Positions 29,830 through 39,819 of a stretch of DNA of 64,000 nt are shown piece after piece. How positions within the stretch are numbered: the first letter of the stretch is position 1; each line of letters begins with the position of its first letter. The translations under genes and the position numbers were made by a program. The DNA is from Nesterenkonia sp. Act20 (lineage in GTDB: Bacteria; Actinomycetota; Actinomycetes; Actinomycetales; Micrococcaceae): NCBI RefSeq assembly GCF_019173455.1, contig NZ_JADPQH010000001.1:62001-126000 (forward strand), written 5' to 3'. Below the pieces are notes generated by a model. The model saw only the letters and a program-made list of their open reading frames with translations. It searched no databases and was not told the origin of the DNA.

Positions 29830-30462
29830 GTGGCCACTGCTTTCCGCGCCACGACCAAGGGATACCGCGCCGATCTGGAGCCGCACGAACGCCGTCTGCT
29901 CAGCTCGCTGTGCGCCGATGTCATCACGCTGCTTCAAAATCGTGAGAAGGAGACGACGGATACACCAGACAGCGCCTCCGAGGACCCCGAGTTCGCGCAT
30001 TTCCGGGCGGAGATGGCCGGACTGGGAGGGGACGAGCCGCTGGCCGCGCCGACGGACGAGGTGCTGCGCCGGCTGCTTCCCGATGCGCTGGACGATGAGG
30101 AAGAGGCAGGACATTTTCGTCGGCTGAGTGAGAGCTCGCTGCGCGGTGCCAAGCTGGCGGACCTGCGCACAGCGCGGATGCTCCTGGAGAGCTCCCCGGT
30201 CAGCATCCAGGAGGAAGTGGCTCCGATGTTCGGGCGTGCCCTCAACGACCTCCGGCTGACGCTGGCCAGCCGGCTGAACCTGGAGACCGAGGAGGACGCC
30301 GAGCGCGTGCATGAGCTGGCCCTCGCCTCCCGGTCCAAGGACTCCGAGGCCTTCATGGCGGAGATCTACACCTTCATCACCTGGCTGCAGGAGTCTCTGT
30401 TCAGCGCCATGACCGAGTTCCTCCCGGAGGAGGAGACCGACGAGGACATGGGCTCCGCATGA
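29830..30462 (+). CDS. DUF2017 family protein
   Basis: 210 residues, acidic and mainly helical; opens with [31 protein letters not shown] and has the conserved [14 protein letters not shown] near the C-terminus. It is encoded next to clpS and overlaps murI by four bases, a fixed arrangement across Actinobacteria. Function is not known; linkage to ClpS suggests proteolysis, but that is inference. GTG start. Confidence 0.88.
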   Translation: MATAFRATTKGYRADLEPHERRLLSSLCADVITLLQNREKETTDTPDSASEDPEFAHFRAEMAGLGGDEPLAAPTDEVLRRLLPDALDDEEEAGHFRRLSESSLRGAKLADLRTARMLLESSPVSIQEEVAPMFGRALNDLRLTLASRLNLETEEDAERVHELALASRSKDSEAFMAEIYTFITWLQESLFSAMTEFLPEEETDEDMGSA

Positions 30463-31358
30463 ACGCATCCGCTCCGGTGGGCATCTTCGATTCCGGAGTC
30501 GGCGGCCTCACCGTCGCCCGCGCCGTGCTGGATCAGCTGCCGGGGGAGTCCATCACCTACCTCGGTGACACCGCTCATGGCCCCTACGGTCCCCTGCCGA
30601 TCGCCCGAGTGCGGGCTCATGCCCTGGGCGTCATGGACGAGCTCGTCGACTCCGGAGTCAAGGCGCTTGTCATCGCGTGCAACTCCGCCTCGGCGGCGGT
30701 GCTGCGCGATGCGCGCGAACGCTATACCGACCGGCATGGGATACCGGTCATCGAGGTCATCCAGCCAGCCGTGCGCCGAGCGGCCTCTGCCACCCGCAAT
30801 GGGCGCATCGGCGTGATCGGCACCAGCGCCACCGTGGGCTCGGGCGCCTACGAGGACAGCTTCGCCGCCGCCCCGCAGCTGAAGATCACCGCGGCAGCCT
30901 GTCCGCGATTCGTGGAGTTCGTCGAACGCGGCGTGACCGCCGGTGACGACCTGCTCCAGGCGGCCCGGGAGTATCTCGACCCGCTCAAGGCGGCGGAGGT
31001 CGACACCCTGGTCCTTGGCTGCACCCACTACCCGCTGCTCACCGGCGTCATCTCCTATGTGATGGGGGAGCAGGTCACGCTGGTCTCCTCGGCCGAGGAG
31101 ACCGCCAAGGACCTCTACCGTGCGCTCACCCGGCACGGGCTCCAGCGTCCGATCGACTTGCAGGACCGCCCCGGTCCGGCTGCGGTGCACACCTTTCTCT
31201 CCACCGGAGACGCGGAGGCATTCCGGGCGCTGGCACGTCGCTTCCTCGGCCCCGAGGTGCGCAGAGTGCAGCAGGTGGACCATGTGCGCGAGGCCTATCC
31301 CACCGGTGTGATTCAGCGGATCACTCCCGCTATGCTGGCCGGAGCGCAGGATGACTGA
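30459..31358 (+). CDS. murI: Glutamate racemase
   Basis: MurI makes D-glutamate for peptidoglycan. Catalytic cysteines are C74 (IACNSASAA) and C188 (LGCTHYPLL), with the N-terminal [15 protein letters not shown] and GDTAHGPYG. 299 residues is slightly longer than the usual 265-285. It overlaps the DUF2017 stop as ATGA and precedes the metallo-hydrolase by 18 bases. Confidence 0.96.
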   Translation: MNASAPVGIFDSGVGGLTVARAVLDQLPGESITYLGDTAHGPYGPLPIARVRAHALGVMDELVDSGVKALVIACNSASAAVLRDARERYTDRHGIPVIEVIQPAVRRAASATRNGRIGVIGTSATVGSGAYEDSFAAAPQLKITAAACPRFVEFVERGVTAGDDLLQAAREYLDPLKAAEVDTLVLGCTHYPLLTGVISYVMGEQVTLVSSAEETAKDLYRALTRHGLQRPIDLQDRPGPAAVHTFLSTGDAEAFRALARRFLGPEVRRVQQVDHVREAYPTGVIQRITPAMLAGAQDD

Positions 31359-31376
31359 AGGGGAGCAACGCACCAT

Positions 31377-32210
31377 ATGAAACTCACCATCATCGGGTGC
31401 AGCGGGTCTTTCCCCGGCCCGGAGTCCCCGGCGTCGTGCTATCTGCTGACCGCCGACTACCAGGGCCGCACCTGGCGGGTGGTCGTGGATCTGGGCAATG
31501 GAGCGCTGGGAAAGCTGCAGCAGCACCTGGCGCTGGAAGACATCGACGCCGTCTGTCTCTCACACCTGCACCCGGACCACTACATGGACCTGTGCGGGCT
31601 GCACGTCGCCATCCGATGGCGTCCAGGCGGCTGGCCCGGGAAGCATGTGCCGGTCTACGGGCCCTCGACCACGGACCAGCGCATCGCCAGTGCCTATGGC
31701 ATGGACCCCAATCCCGGGATGCACCCGGACTTCGACTTCAAGACCTGGCGCCCCCGGCAGGCCGAGACGATCGGGCCGTTCACCATCACCCCGGTCCCCG
31801 CGCGCCATCCGATCGAGGAGGCCTACGCGCTGCGCATCGATGTCGTGCCCGAGGCCTCGGCGGACGGTCTGCCGCACACACTGACCTACTCAGGGGACAC
31901 CGACGCCTGCGACGGGCTGGTCGAGGCAGCCCGGAACGCAGATCTGTTCCTCTGCGAAGCAGCCTTCGAGGACGGCCGGGACGATCACATCGAGGGCGTC
32001 CACCTCAACGGGCACCGAGCCGGCATCAGCGCACGCGAGGCAGGCGTGGGCCGCCTGCTGCTCACCCACATCCCCGTGTGGACCTCACAGCGTGTGCTGC
32101 TCGCCCGCGCCAGAGAGCAGTACAGCGGTGACCTCGCCGTCGCCGTCGCCGGTGTCAGCTATGAGATCGGCGGAACCAGAACCACACCACACGAAGAGAG
32201 CGAGAAGTGA
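31377..32210 (+). CDS. Metallo-beta-lactamase-fold hydrolase
   Basis: 277 residues with the zinc motif HLHPDH (63-68, [10 protein letters not shown]), further ligands in PARHPIEEA and [10 protein letters not shown], and a C-terminal LLLTHIPVW. Closest to RNase Z-like/cyclic phosphodiesterase members that lie between murI and rph in many Actinobacteria (Rv1339 type in mycobacteria, reported to act on cyclic nucleotides). The true substrate is unknown. GGGGAG precedes the ATG. It overlaps rph by four bases. Confidence 0.88.
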   Translation: MKLTIIGCSGSFPGPESPASCYLLTADYQGRTWRVVVDLGNGALGKLQQHLALEDIDAVCLSHLHPDHYMDLCGLHVAIRWRPGGWPGKHVPVYGPSTTDQRIASAYGMDPNPGMHPDFDFKTWRPRQAETIGPFTITPVPARHPIEEAYALRIDVVPEASADGLPHTLTYSGDTDACDGLVEAARNADLFLCEAAFEDGRDDHIEGVHLNGHRAGISAREAGVGRLLLTHIPVWTSQRVLLARAREQYSGDLAVAVAGVSYEIGGTRTTPHEESEK

Positions 32211-32947
32211 CCATCACTAATCAGCGGACCGACGGACGAGCAGCCGATGAGCTTCGTCCGGTCACCATCACCCGCCATTGGAGCGCCCATGCCGAAGGTT
32301 CGGCGCTGATCGAGTTCGGGGGCACCCGGGTGCTGTGCACCGCCTCCTTCGAGTCCAATGTGCCGCGCTGGCTCAAGGGACAGGGAGCCGGCTGGGTCAC
32401 GGCCGAGTATTCGATGCTGCCGCGCGCCACGAACACCCGATCCGCCCGTGAGGCCGTCAAGGGGAAGATCGGTGGTCGCACCCACGAGATCTCGCGACTC
32501 ATCGGACGCTCGCTGCGTGCCGTGGTGGACACCAAGGCGCTGGGCGAGAACATGATCACCCTGGACTGCGACGTGCTCCAGGCCGACGGCGGCACCCGCA
32601 CCGCCGCGATCACCGGGGCCTTCGTGGCCCTGGCCGATGCAGTGGAGTGGGCGCGCAGCGAAGGCCACGTGGCCAAGCGCGCTGAGGTCCTGAAGGATTC
32701 GGTCTCCGCCATCTCCGTGGGAGTGCTGCCCGGGGGACAGGCGGTGCTGGACCTGCCCTACGCCGAGGACTCGACCGCAGAGACCGATATGAACGTGGTG
32801 GTGACCGGCTCCGGAGACTTCGTCGAGGTGCAGGGCACCGCTGAAGGGGCCCCCTTCAACCGCGCGGAGCTGGACGCTCTGCTGGACCTTGCCCTGGGCG
32901 GCACCCAGAGTCTGGCCACCATGCAGCGGGAGGCGCTCGCGCAGTGA
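32207..32947 (+). CDS. rph: Ribonuclease PH
   Basis: Rph is a phosphate-dependent 3'-exoribonuclease trimming tRNA precursors. Typical blocks: [48 protein letters not shown] and [20 protein letters not shown]. 246 residues is normal. The GTG overlaps the previous stop as GTGA, and its own stop overlaps rdgB in the same way. Confidence 0.95.
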   Translation: MTITNQRTDGRAADELRPVTITRHWSAHAEGSALIEFGGTRVLCTASFESNVPRWLKGQGAGWVTAEYSMLPRATNTRSAREAVKGKIGGRTHEISRLIGRSLRAVVDTKALGENMITLDCDVLQADGGTRTAAITGAFVALADAVEWARSEGHVAKRAEVLKDSVSAISVGVLPGGQAVLDLPYAEDSTAETDMNVVVTGSGDFVEVQGTAEGAPFNRAELDALLDLALGGTQSLATMQREALAQ

Positions 32948-33609
32948 ACGCCCGGATCGTCCTGGCCACCCGAAACCCCGGCAAGCTGCGGGAGTTCCGG
33001 GCGCTGCTCGGTTCCCACACAGAGTCGGGCCCGCTCCATTCCAGCAAGGCGCTGGGCGAGCTCGATCTCGAGCACGCAGTGATCGACGCCGCCACGGCCG
33101 GCTGTGCGGAGATCCCCGAGACGGGAACCACCTTCACGGAGAACTCTCTGCTCAAGGCGCGCGCAGTGGCTGCCGAGACCGGCCTGCCCGCCGTGGCGGA
33201 TGACTCCGGACTGGCAGTGGACGTGCTCGGCGGTGCACCGGGGATCTTCTCGGCGCGCTGGGCGGGCGCGCAGGCCTCGGATGAGAACAACCTGCGGCTG
33301 CTGCTGGAGCAGCTCGCGGACATCGCCCCGGAACACCGCGGGGCAGCGTTCGTCTGCGTGGCCGCGCTGGTCATCCCCGAGTCGCCGGAGGCCCCGGCGA
33401 AGGAGTTCACCACTACCGGGACGCTGCGCGGCAGCCTGCTGTTCGCACCCCAGGGTGCTGGGGGATTCGGCTATGACCCGATCCTGCAGCCTTCCGGTCA
33501 GACCCGCAGTGCTGCTGAGCTCTCCATGGAAGAGAAGAACGCGATCTCACACCGCGGCGAGGCGTTCGCCGCCCTTCGCCCGCACATCCTCGAAGCACTG
33601 ACGCGGTGA
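32944..33609 (+). CDS. rdgB: RdgB/HAM1 non-canonical purine NTP pyrophosphatase
   Basis: It cleaves dITP, ITP and XTP to monophosphates, keeping deaminated purines out of DNA. Seen: substrate loop [27 protein letters not shown], the metal site [16 protein letters not shown] and the C-terminal [10 protein letters not shown]. 221 residues includes a slightly long variable loop ([12 protein letters not shown]). Translationally coupled to rph and to the exonuclease downstream. Confidence 0.95.
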   Translation: MNARIVLATRNPGKLREFRALLGSHTESGPLHSSKALGELDLEHAVIDAATAGCAEIPETGTTFTENSLLKARAVAAETGLPAVADDSGLAVDVLGGAPGIFSARWAGAQASDENNLRLLLEQLADIAPEHRGAAFVCVAALVIPESPEAPAKEFTTTGTLRGSLLFAPQGAGGFGYDPILQPSGQTRSAAELSMEEKNAISHRGEAFAALRPHILEALTR

Positions 33610-34691
33610 AGGGGCTCGACTTCACCGCGGTCGACTTCGAGACCGCCAACGGATTCCGCGGATCCCCCTGCGCGATCGGAATGGTCAAGGTCCGCGAGGG
33701 GAAGGAAGTGGACACCTACTATTCGGCCATGCGCCCCCCGGAGGGCTTTGACCGCTTCGACCCCCACAATGTGGCGATCCACGGGATCACCGCCGAAGCC
33801 GTGGCGCAGGCACCCCGCTTCGGGGAGCTCTTCGAGGAGATCAGCGCCTTCATCGCCGGAGACGTGCTGGTGGCACACAACGCAGCCTTCGACATCGAGG
33901 TCTTCGAATCCGCACTCGAGGTCAGCGGCCTGGACTCCCCGGGGCTGAGCTGCCTGTGCTCGGTGCGACTGTCCCGTGCGAACTACACGCTTCCCTCGCA
34001 CGCCCTGCCCAAGGCCGCCGCGGAGGCCGGCTATGAGCTCACCGCCCATCACTACGCACTGGAGGACGCCCGGGCCAGCGCCGCCGTGGTCTGCGACATC
34101 GCCCAGAGACGAGCGGTGGGCCCGATCCACCGGCTCTTCCAGGAAAGTGGCGTCTCGGCTCGGTCGATGGAGGCCTGGCAGGGTCCGCGCGCACGAGAAT
34201 CCCGGGCGACCCGCCAGGTGCGCACTATGGCACACCTCTTCGATGCGCGCCTGCCGGCACCCGCCCCGCGGCACATGCCGGATCTGATGCGGTGGCAGGA
34301 CGAGGGAAAGAACCTCCCGCCCTCTGCGGTGGCAGACCCGGGCCACGCACTGTTCGGTCAGCAGCTGAGCTTCACCGGCAGCCTCTCCATCCCGCGTGCC
34401 GAGGCGAAGGAGATAGTTGCCGGTCTCGGCGCAGGGACCTCATCCCGGGTCACGGCAGCCACCTCGCTGCTGGTCGTAGGTGACGGCTTCGAACCTTGGG
34501 AGCTCGCCGCACCCGACGATTCCTTTCCGCTGCGCAGCAGCAAGGCCCGGGATGCGCTGCGCCGTCGGTCAGAGGGTCAATCGATCCGGCTCATCGCCGA
34601 AGAGGAGTTCCGTGCGCTGCTCGGGGCGGCGTGGCCGGTCCCGGGGCAGACCGAGGAGAGCGCGCCGGCGGAGGTCACTGCGCGCGAGTGA
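33606..34691 (+). CDS. DnaQ-type 3'-5' exonuclease with BRCT-like C-terminus
   Basis: 361 residues. The N-terminal DEDDh exonuclease has motif I DFE (D10, E12), motif II around VAHNAAFDIEVFE and motif III HHYALEDARASA. A linker (about 190-235) is followed by a BRCT-like region (LSFTGSLSIPRAEAKEIVAGLG, SLLVVGDGF; about 250-300), as in actinobacterial exonucleases related to the polymerase III epsilon subunit. Roles in repair or proofreading are inferred; the main replicative exonuclease may be elsewhere. GTG start overlaps rdgB. Its 3' end overlaps the convergent gene by 17 bases. Confidence 0.87.
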   Translation: MKGLDFTAVDFETANGFRGSPCAIGMVKVREGKEVDTYYSAMRPPEGFDRFDPHNVAIHGITAEAVAQAPRFGELFEEISAFIAGDVLVAHNAAFDIEVFESALEVSGLDSPGLSCLCSVRLSRANYTLPSHALPKAAAEAGYELTAHHYALEDARASAAVVCDIAQRRAVGPIHRLFQESGVSARSMEAWQGPRARESRATRQVRTMAHLFDARLPAPAPRHMPDLMRWQDEGKNLPPSAVADPGHALFGQQLSFTGSLSIPRAEAKEIVAGLGAGTSSRVTAATSLLVVGDGFEPWELAAPDDSFPLRSSKARDALRRRSEGQSIRLIAEEEFRALLGAAWPVPGQTEESAPAEVTARE

Positions 34692-35460
34692 CCTCCGCCC
34701 ACTGCTGGGCGAGCTGATCGATCACCGCGAGCAGTCCTGCATCCATGCCCCGATCAGCCGGGATCGTCCGGCCGCGGGAGCGATCTGGGCCGTGTGCCGC
34801 GTCGAGCTGCCGCTCCAGGATCTCCCGGACCGGGGCATCCTGGATGGACTCGGTGATCTCGCGGCGTACCTTCGCGGTGCCCTCTGATACCGGCGCCGAG
34901 GAGGTGGCGAGCTCATGGACCAAGACTGCAAGCTCCTCCGCGCGGCGCAGCAGCGCGGGATGCCCATGCGTGAGAGCCACGGTCTGTCGCGCCCAGGCGC
35001 GGCGCATCGGCTCGTCGATGTAGGGCACGAGTCCCACGGGCACCGCGCGCAGCAGCGCCTGGGGATCTTGGGACTCCGGCTGAGCGGGCGCACTGGGGTA
35101 GGCCATCTGTCCGTCCGCGAGCGCAACCAGGCTGCCAGCTGCGGAATCTGGCTGCAGCGTCAGCGCCCCCTCGCCGAGAAGTCTCGCCAGCTGAGCATCG
35201 ACCGTGCGACGGGGAGGCTGCGGGGCGCCGGGCGGATAGGACCCCGTGACCACGCGATACCAACGCAGGGACCCGAGCCACATGCAGGCGAGGGGATCGG
35301 CACCGAGCCCCTGCCTGGTCCAGTCCAGGAGCTCCAGCAGACCATCGGCCGTGCAGAGCTGATGCAGCAGCTCTGCATGATGAGCAGGGGAGTCACTTTG
35401 GCGGGCACCCGCTGCAAGCACCGGATAGAAGCGGCTGATCAGTTTCTCGGCGGAATCCAC
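34675..35460 (-). CDS. ADP-ribosylglycohydrolase-like protein lacking the metal-site motifs
   Basis: 261 residues, all helical. Segments such as LLELLDWTRQGLGADPLACMWLGSLRWYR, LLRAVPVGLVPYIDE and VALTHGHPALLRRAEELAVLVHEL resemble the middle of actinobacterial ADP-ribosylglycohydrolases (ARH fold). Missing are the N-terminal GxxxGDALG segment, the TDDT motif and the C-terminal GDxDT magnesium ligands, so it is a trimmed or inactive relative, if related at all. The GTG at 35460 is six bases after TATTCT (complement of 35467-35472), a leaderless signature; longer upstream frames are not coding. It diverges from sbcD. Confidence 0.6.
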   Translation of the reverse strand: MDSAEKLISRFYPVLAAGARQSDSPAHHAELLHQLCTADGLLELLDWTRQGLGADPLACMWLGSLRWYRVVTGSYPPGAPQPPRRTVDAQLARLLGEGALTLQPDSAAGSLVALADGQMAYPSAPAQPESQDPQALLRAVPVGLVPYIDEPMRRAWARQTVALTHGHPALLRRAEELAVLVHELATSSAPVSEGTAKVRREITESIQDAPVREILERQLDAAHGPDRSRGRTIPADRGMDAGLLAVIDQLAQQWAEVTRAQ

Positions 35461-35515
35461 GCTCCCAGAATAGTCTGAGCCGGGGTGGTGCTCCGGCCAT
35501 GTCCGTGGCAGCCGA

Positions 35516-35521
35516 TAGCGT
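35516..35521 (+). promoter_or_regulatory. -10 hexamer for leaderless sbcD
   Basis: TAGCGT is six bases before the sbcD ATG at 35528. The GGAG between them is too close to the ATG to serve as a normal ribosome binding site. Confidence 0.45.
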
Positions 35522-35527
35522 GGAGCC

Positions 35528-36742
35528 ATGCGCTGGCTACACACCTCCGACTGGCACCTGGGCCGTGGCTTCCACGGCCATTCCCTGCGCGAGGAGCAGG
35601 AACAGATGCTCGAGGCCCTCTGCACAGCTGTGGCGGAGCACGCAGTGGACGTCGTGCTCATTGCGGGAGACGTCTATGACCGTGCATTGCCGCCTGAGTG
35701 GGCAGTGGCCGCCCTGGAGGGCTGCCTGCAGCGCCTGGTGGACGCCGGCGTCCAGGTCATCATCACGCCGGGCAATCACGACTCGGCGGCCCGGCTGGGG
35801 TTCGGGCGCGGACTCATGCGCCGCTCGGGGGTGCACATCCGCAGCTCGCTCGAGGACGCCTGGATCCCTGTGGAGTTCACCGAGCCCACGGGAGGCACCA
35901 CGCTGGTCTACGGAGTGCCATATCTGGAGCCGCAGCTCTTCGCGCCCGCACTGGGACTGGAGCGTGCCCACCACACCGGTGTCACCGCCGAGGTCATCCG
36001 GCGCATCTGGGCCGATGCCGAGGCGCGACGAGCGGCGGCTGAGACGGCGGCGGCTGAGACGGTGAAGGGACCGCTGACGGTGATCCTGATGGCGCACCTG
36101 TTCGCCGCCCACGGTGCGGCGAGCGATTCCGAGCGCAACATCGGTGTGGACGTCGCCGCCGGTGACGCGCCAGCACACCACGAGGACACCATCGGAGGAC
36201 TGACAGTGGTGCCGCTGGAGCTCTTCGCTGGTTTCGACTATGTCGCACTCGGCCACCTCCACGGACGGCAGCGACTCTCCACGACGGTGCGCTACAGCGG
36301 ATCGCCGCTTCGCTACTCCTTCTCAGAGACCCATCAGGCCAAGGGCGCCTGGCTGTGGGACTCAGGGACCCGAGATTCCGCCCAACCGCTGGACTGGAGC
36401 ATCGGCCGTCCGTTGGCGCAGCTGGAGGGCACGCTGGAGGAGCTGCTCGGGGAGGAGCCGGTGCTCACTCATCGGGACTCCTTCGTCCAGGTGAAGCTCA
36501 CCGACAGCGTGCGCCCGGAGCGTGCGTTCCAGCGTGTGCAGGAAAGCTATCCTCACCTGGCCTCCTTCACCCACACCGGCCGTCAAGACGCGTCCCACCG
36601 CACCTACTCGGCAAAGGTGGAGCAGGCACGCACCGATACCGAGGTCATCGAAGGCTTCTTGGAGCATGTGCGCGGCGGTCGCGGGCCCAGCCCCGAGGAA
36701 CGAGAACTGATCGACCAAGGTCTCCAGGCGGTGCGCCCATGA
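35528..36742 (+). CDS. sbcD: SbcD exonuclease subunit
   Basis: SbcD is the Mre11-type nuclease of the SbcCD complex, which opens DNA hairpins and clears protein-blocked ends. Phosphoesterase motifs: TSDWHLG (D8, H10), AGDVYD, PGNHDS, MAHLFAAHG and GHLHG. 404 residues with a normal capping domain. A short tandem duplication AAAETAAAETV lies near residue 172. The stop overlaps the sbcC start as ATGA. Confidence 0.95.
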   Translation: MRWLHTSDWHLGRGFHGHSLREEQEQMLEALCTAVAEHAVDVVLIAGDVYDRALPPEWAVAALEGCLQRLVDAGVQVIITPGNHDSAARLGFGRGLMRRSGVHIRSSLEDAWIPVEFTEPTGGTTLVYGVPYLEPQLFAPALGLERAHHTGVTAEVIRRIWADAEARRAAAETAAAETVKGPLTVILMAHLFAAHGAASDSERNIGVDVAAGDAPAHHEDTIGGLTVVPLELFAGFDYVALGHLHGRQRLSTTVRYSGSPLRYSFSETHQAKGAWLWDSGTRDSAQPLDWSIGRPLAQLEGTLEELLGEEPVLTHRDSFVQVKLTDSVRPERAFQRVQESYPHLASFTHTGRQDASHRTYSAKVEQARTDTEVIEGFLEHVRGGRGPSPEERELIDQGLQAVRP

Positions 36743-39700
36743 AGCTGCATCACCTGACCCTGCATGCCTTCGGTCCGTTCGCCGGCACCGAGCGAGTCGA
36801 TTTCGATCGACTCGGGGCCGACGGTCTCTTCCTGCTGCGTGGCCGCACCGGTGCGGGGAAGACCTCGATCCTCGACGCCGTAACCTTCGCGCTCTACGGG
36901 GACGTCCCGGGTCAGCGTGACAGGATGCGGCTGAAGAGCACCCACGCCGCTGCACAGAGCGAGCCTTTCGTAGAGCTCGAATTCACCCAGGCCGGCCAAC
37001 GTTGTCGGATCTGGCGGTCCCCGCAGCATGGGCGTCCCCAGAGGCGGGATCCCAGCAGAGTGCGCGAGGTCGGCCAGCGGGTCACGCTGCATCTGGACCA
37101 GGCGGGGGAGTGGCAGCCGTACTCCTCGGGGATCCAGGCGGCCAATGACGAGATCCAGCGACTGCTCGGGCTGGATCTCCACCAGTTCACCAAGGTGATC
37201 CTCCTGCCTCAGGGATCCTTCGCCCAGTTCCTCCATGCCAGCAGCAAGGACAAGCAGGAGCTCCTGGAGCGCCTCTTCGACACGGAGCGGTTCACCCTGC
37301 TGGAGAGACATCTGCGCGAACGCGCCCGGGAGTCAGAGCAGCAGCTCAAGGAGACCCGTGCCAAGATCGACCTGCACACGGAGAACCTCCGTCACGCAGC
37401 TCAGGCGATGCTTCCGGAGGGGTCCGAGGAGTCGGACACCGCCGAGCTGGCCGACATGCCCCAGGACGAGCTGCCCGGGTGGGTGAGCGAGGCGGTGCGT
37501 CGTCGTCGTCTTCTGCTCGTGGACACCGCCGAGGCGAGCACCGAGGCCGCGCAGCAGACCCAGGATCAGGACAACGAGCTGCGCGAACGCGACGAAGCGC
37601 TGCGCCGCTATGCCGAGCACACGGCGCGCCACGCCGAGCATCAGCATCAGGCAGCCTCGATCGCCGAGAAGCGCGGGGAGCTGAAGCGTCACGAGGCTGC
37701 GAAACAGGTGCTGGAGTGGTTTGCCGCAGCGCAGGAGGCGATGCGGGAGCACGCCGGTGCCGTGGAGCGAGCCTCAGCGGGAGCTCGCTCGGCGGGGCGC
37801 GAGCTGCAGGAGTTCGCGGAGCTGCAGCCCGACGACATCACCACTGCGGAGCTCGTGGACGCCCAGGGCCACCCACGTCCGGAGCTGGCCGCCGCTGCGA
37901 CCGAAGAGCTTCTCACCCTGCGCGCACGGTTGACCGGACGGGAGGCCGCCGAACACGAGCGCCGGCATGGGCTGCTGCTTGCCCAGCAGGCAGAGTCGCA
38001 GCGCGCCGCCGATCAGGCCCGGACCGAGGCCGAGGAGCACGCCCGGGAGCTGGAACGCCTGGCGGCCACCCGCCAAGAGAAGCAGAGCCGACTGAGGGAC
38101 CCCGACGCCCTGGAAGCCGCCCGAGACGAGGCGCGGGCCACGTGCGATGAGCTGGTCGCGCAGGAGGAGGCACAACGCTCCCGCGATCGGCTGCAGGGCC
38201 GTGTCGAACTCTGGGGCTCCCGCGTGGCGGAGCGGGAGGATGAGCACCAACGTCTCGAGTCCGCGCATCGCGAGCGGCTCCAGCACTACCTGCGCAACGT
38301 CGCGGTGCAGCTCGCAGGGGAGCTCGAGCCAGGGCAGCCCTGCCTGGTCTGCGGATCCACCTCGCATCCCGACCCGGCCACTGACAGTGACACCTCCGTG
38401 ACCCGGGAACACGTCGAGCAGAGCCAGGCGGAACTGCAGACCGGCCGAGACGCGGTGAACGAGGCCCGGATCGAACAGCGCACCATCACCGAACAGCATC
38501 AGGACCTGCTCGCCGGGCTCGGCGAACAGGCGCAGGTCAGCGTCGCAGAGACGCAGCGCCGTCTCGAACATGCCCGGCTCGCCCTCCAAGAAGTCGAGGA
38601 GCAGCGCAGGCTCCAGCGCTCGCTGCGCGAGCAGCTCGAGGAGGACACTGCCCGGGAGCACGAGCTGCGCCAGCGGCACGCCCAGGCGCTGCACACCTCG
38701 CAGCGCAGCGGCGAAGCGGCGGCCCAGCACGCAGCTGAGATCACCGAGCTCGAGTCGACCCTGAACAAGCTGCGCGGAAGCTACGAATCCGTCGCCCTGC
38801 GCCTGGCGGCGCTGGAGAAGACACAGCTCGCGGTGAAAGCGGCGCAGAGGCAGATCGAGGAAGCTCAGCTCCAACAGGCGCACCGGGACCGCTCACAACA
38901 GGCCGCCGAGCAGCAGCTTCACGCCTCTGCCTTCGCCGATTCCGCTGAGCTCGACGCCGCCCGACTCAGCACCGAGGAGCTCCATGATCACGGCGCCTCC
39001 GTCGACGCCTGGGATGAGCTTGAGCGGGAGTTGGAGTATGAGTCTGCGCAGGAGATCATTCAGGCCGGCGGCCGCCGGCACAAGGCCGGGGAACAACGCC
39101 CGGATGCTGAGCAGCTCGCCGCCGCGGCGCAGCGGAGGCAGACCGCCGCAGCCCAGGCACAGACGGCAGCTGCGGCGCTGGTGCGCTTCGATGCCCAACG
39201 CGAGGCCCTCGAGGAGCATGCGGACAAGCTCGGGCAGGCTCAACTCCACCGGGACACCGTCCTGGTGGAGCAGCGACGTCGAGCCGACCTCGCAGCGACG
39301 ATCAACGGGGCGGGCGCCGAGAACAGGCTGAAGATGACCTTGACCACCTACGTGCTCGCCGCGCGGCTGGAGCGCGTGGCGGAGGCCGCCACGCGACATC
39401 TGGCGACGATGTCGGAGCAGCGTTACCGGCTGATGCACAGCGACGACGCCGCAGGGCGGGGTCTGCAGGGCCTGGATCTCAAGGTCCACGATGAACACAG
39501 CGACGTCGAGCGTTCCACCTCCTCTCTCTCGGGCGGGGAGACCTTCATGGCATCACTGGCCATGGCTCTGGGACTTGCCGAGGTGGTCCAGGCAGAGTCG
39601 GGCGGAATCGGCATGGAGTCGCTGTTCATCGATGAGGGATTCGGCTCCTTGGACGAGGACAGCCTCGAGCATGTGATGAGCGCTCTGCATAGGCTCCAAG

Positions 39701-39819
39701 GAGAGGGGCGCCGGGTGGGCCTGGTCAGCCACGTCAGCGAGATGCACCGCGCCATCCCCACCCAGCTGCGGGTGCTGCGGCACAGAAATGGCTCCACCAC
39801 CGAGATGGTGATCCCGTGA
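36739..39819 (+). CDS. sbcC: SbcC ATPase subunit
   Basis: SbcC is the SMC/Rad50-like ATPase of SbcCD. 1026 residues: Walker A GRTGAGKTS (35-43), long coiled coils, a zinc hook CLVC (C535, C538) at the apex, signature LSGGE (930-934) and Walker B/D-loop FIDEGFGSLDED (about 962-973). The frame is open upstream into sbcD, but the ATG at 36739 (MKLHHLTLHAFGPFAGTE) is the family start. Coupled to sbcD and, through GTGA, to the MFS gene. Confidence 0.95.
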   Translation: MKLHHLTLHAFGPFAGTERVDFDRLGADGLFLLRGRTGAGKTSILDAVTFALYGDVPGQRDRMRLKSTHAAAQSEPFVELEFTQAGQRCRIWRSPQHGRPQRRDPSRVREVGQRVTLHLDQAGEWQPYSSGIQAANDEIQRLLGLDLHQFTKVILLPQGSFAQFLHASSKDKQELLERLFDTERFTLLERHLRERARESEQQLKETRAKIDLHTENLRHAAQAMLPEGSEESDTAELADMPQDELPGWVSEAVRRRRLLLVDTAEASTEAAQQTQDQDNELRERDEALRRYAEHTARHAEHQHQAASIAEKRGELKRHEAAKQVLEWFAAAQEAMREHAGAVERASAGARSAGRELQEFAELQPDDITTAELVDAQGHPRPELAAAATEELLTLRARLTGREAAEHERRHGLLLAQQAESQRAADQARTEAEEHARELERLAATRQEKQSRLRDPDALEAARDEARATCDELVAQEEAQRSRDRLQGRVELWGSRVAEREDEHQRLESAHRERLQHYLRNVAVQLAGELEPGQPCLVCGSTSHPDPATDSDTSVTREHVEQSQAELQTGRDAVNEARIEQRTITEQHQDLLAGLGEQAQVSVAETQRRLEHARLALQEVEEQRRLQRSLREQLEEDTAREHELRQRHAQALHTSQRSGEAAAQHAAEITELESTLNKLRGSYESVALRLAALEKTQLAVKAAQRQIEEAQLQQAHRDRSQQAAEQQLHASAFADSAELDAARLSTEELHDHGASVDAWDELERELEYESAQEIIQAGGRRHKAGEQRPDAEQLAAAAQRRQTAAAQAQTAAAALVRFDAQREALEEHADKLGQAQLHRDTVLVEQRRRADLAATINGAGAENRLKMTLTTYVLAARLERVAEAATRHLATMSEQRYRLMHSDDAAGRGLQGLDLKVHDEHSDVERSTSSLSGGETFMASLAMALGLAEVVQAESGGIGMESLFIDEGFGSLDEDSLEHVMSALHRLQGEGRRVGLVSHVSEMHRAIPTQLRVLRHRNGSTTEMVIP

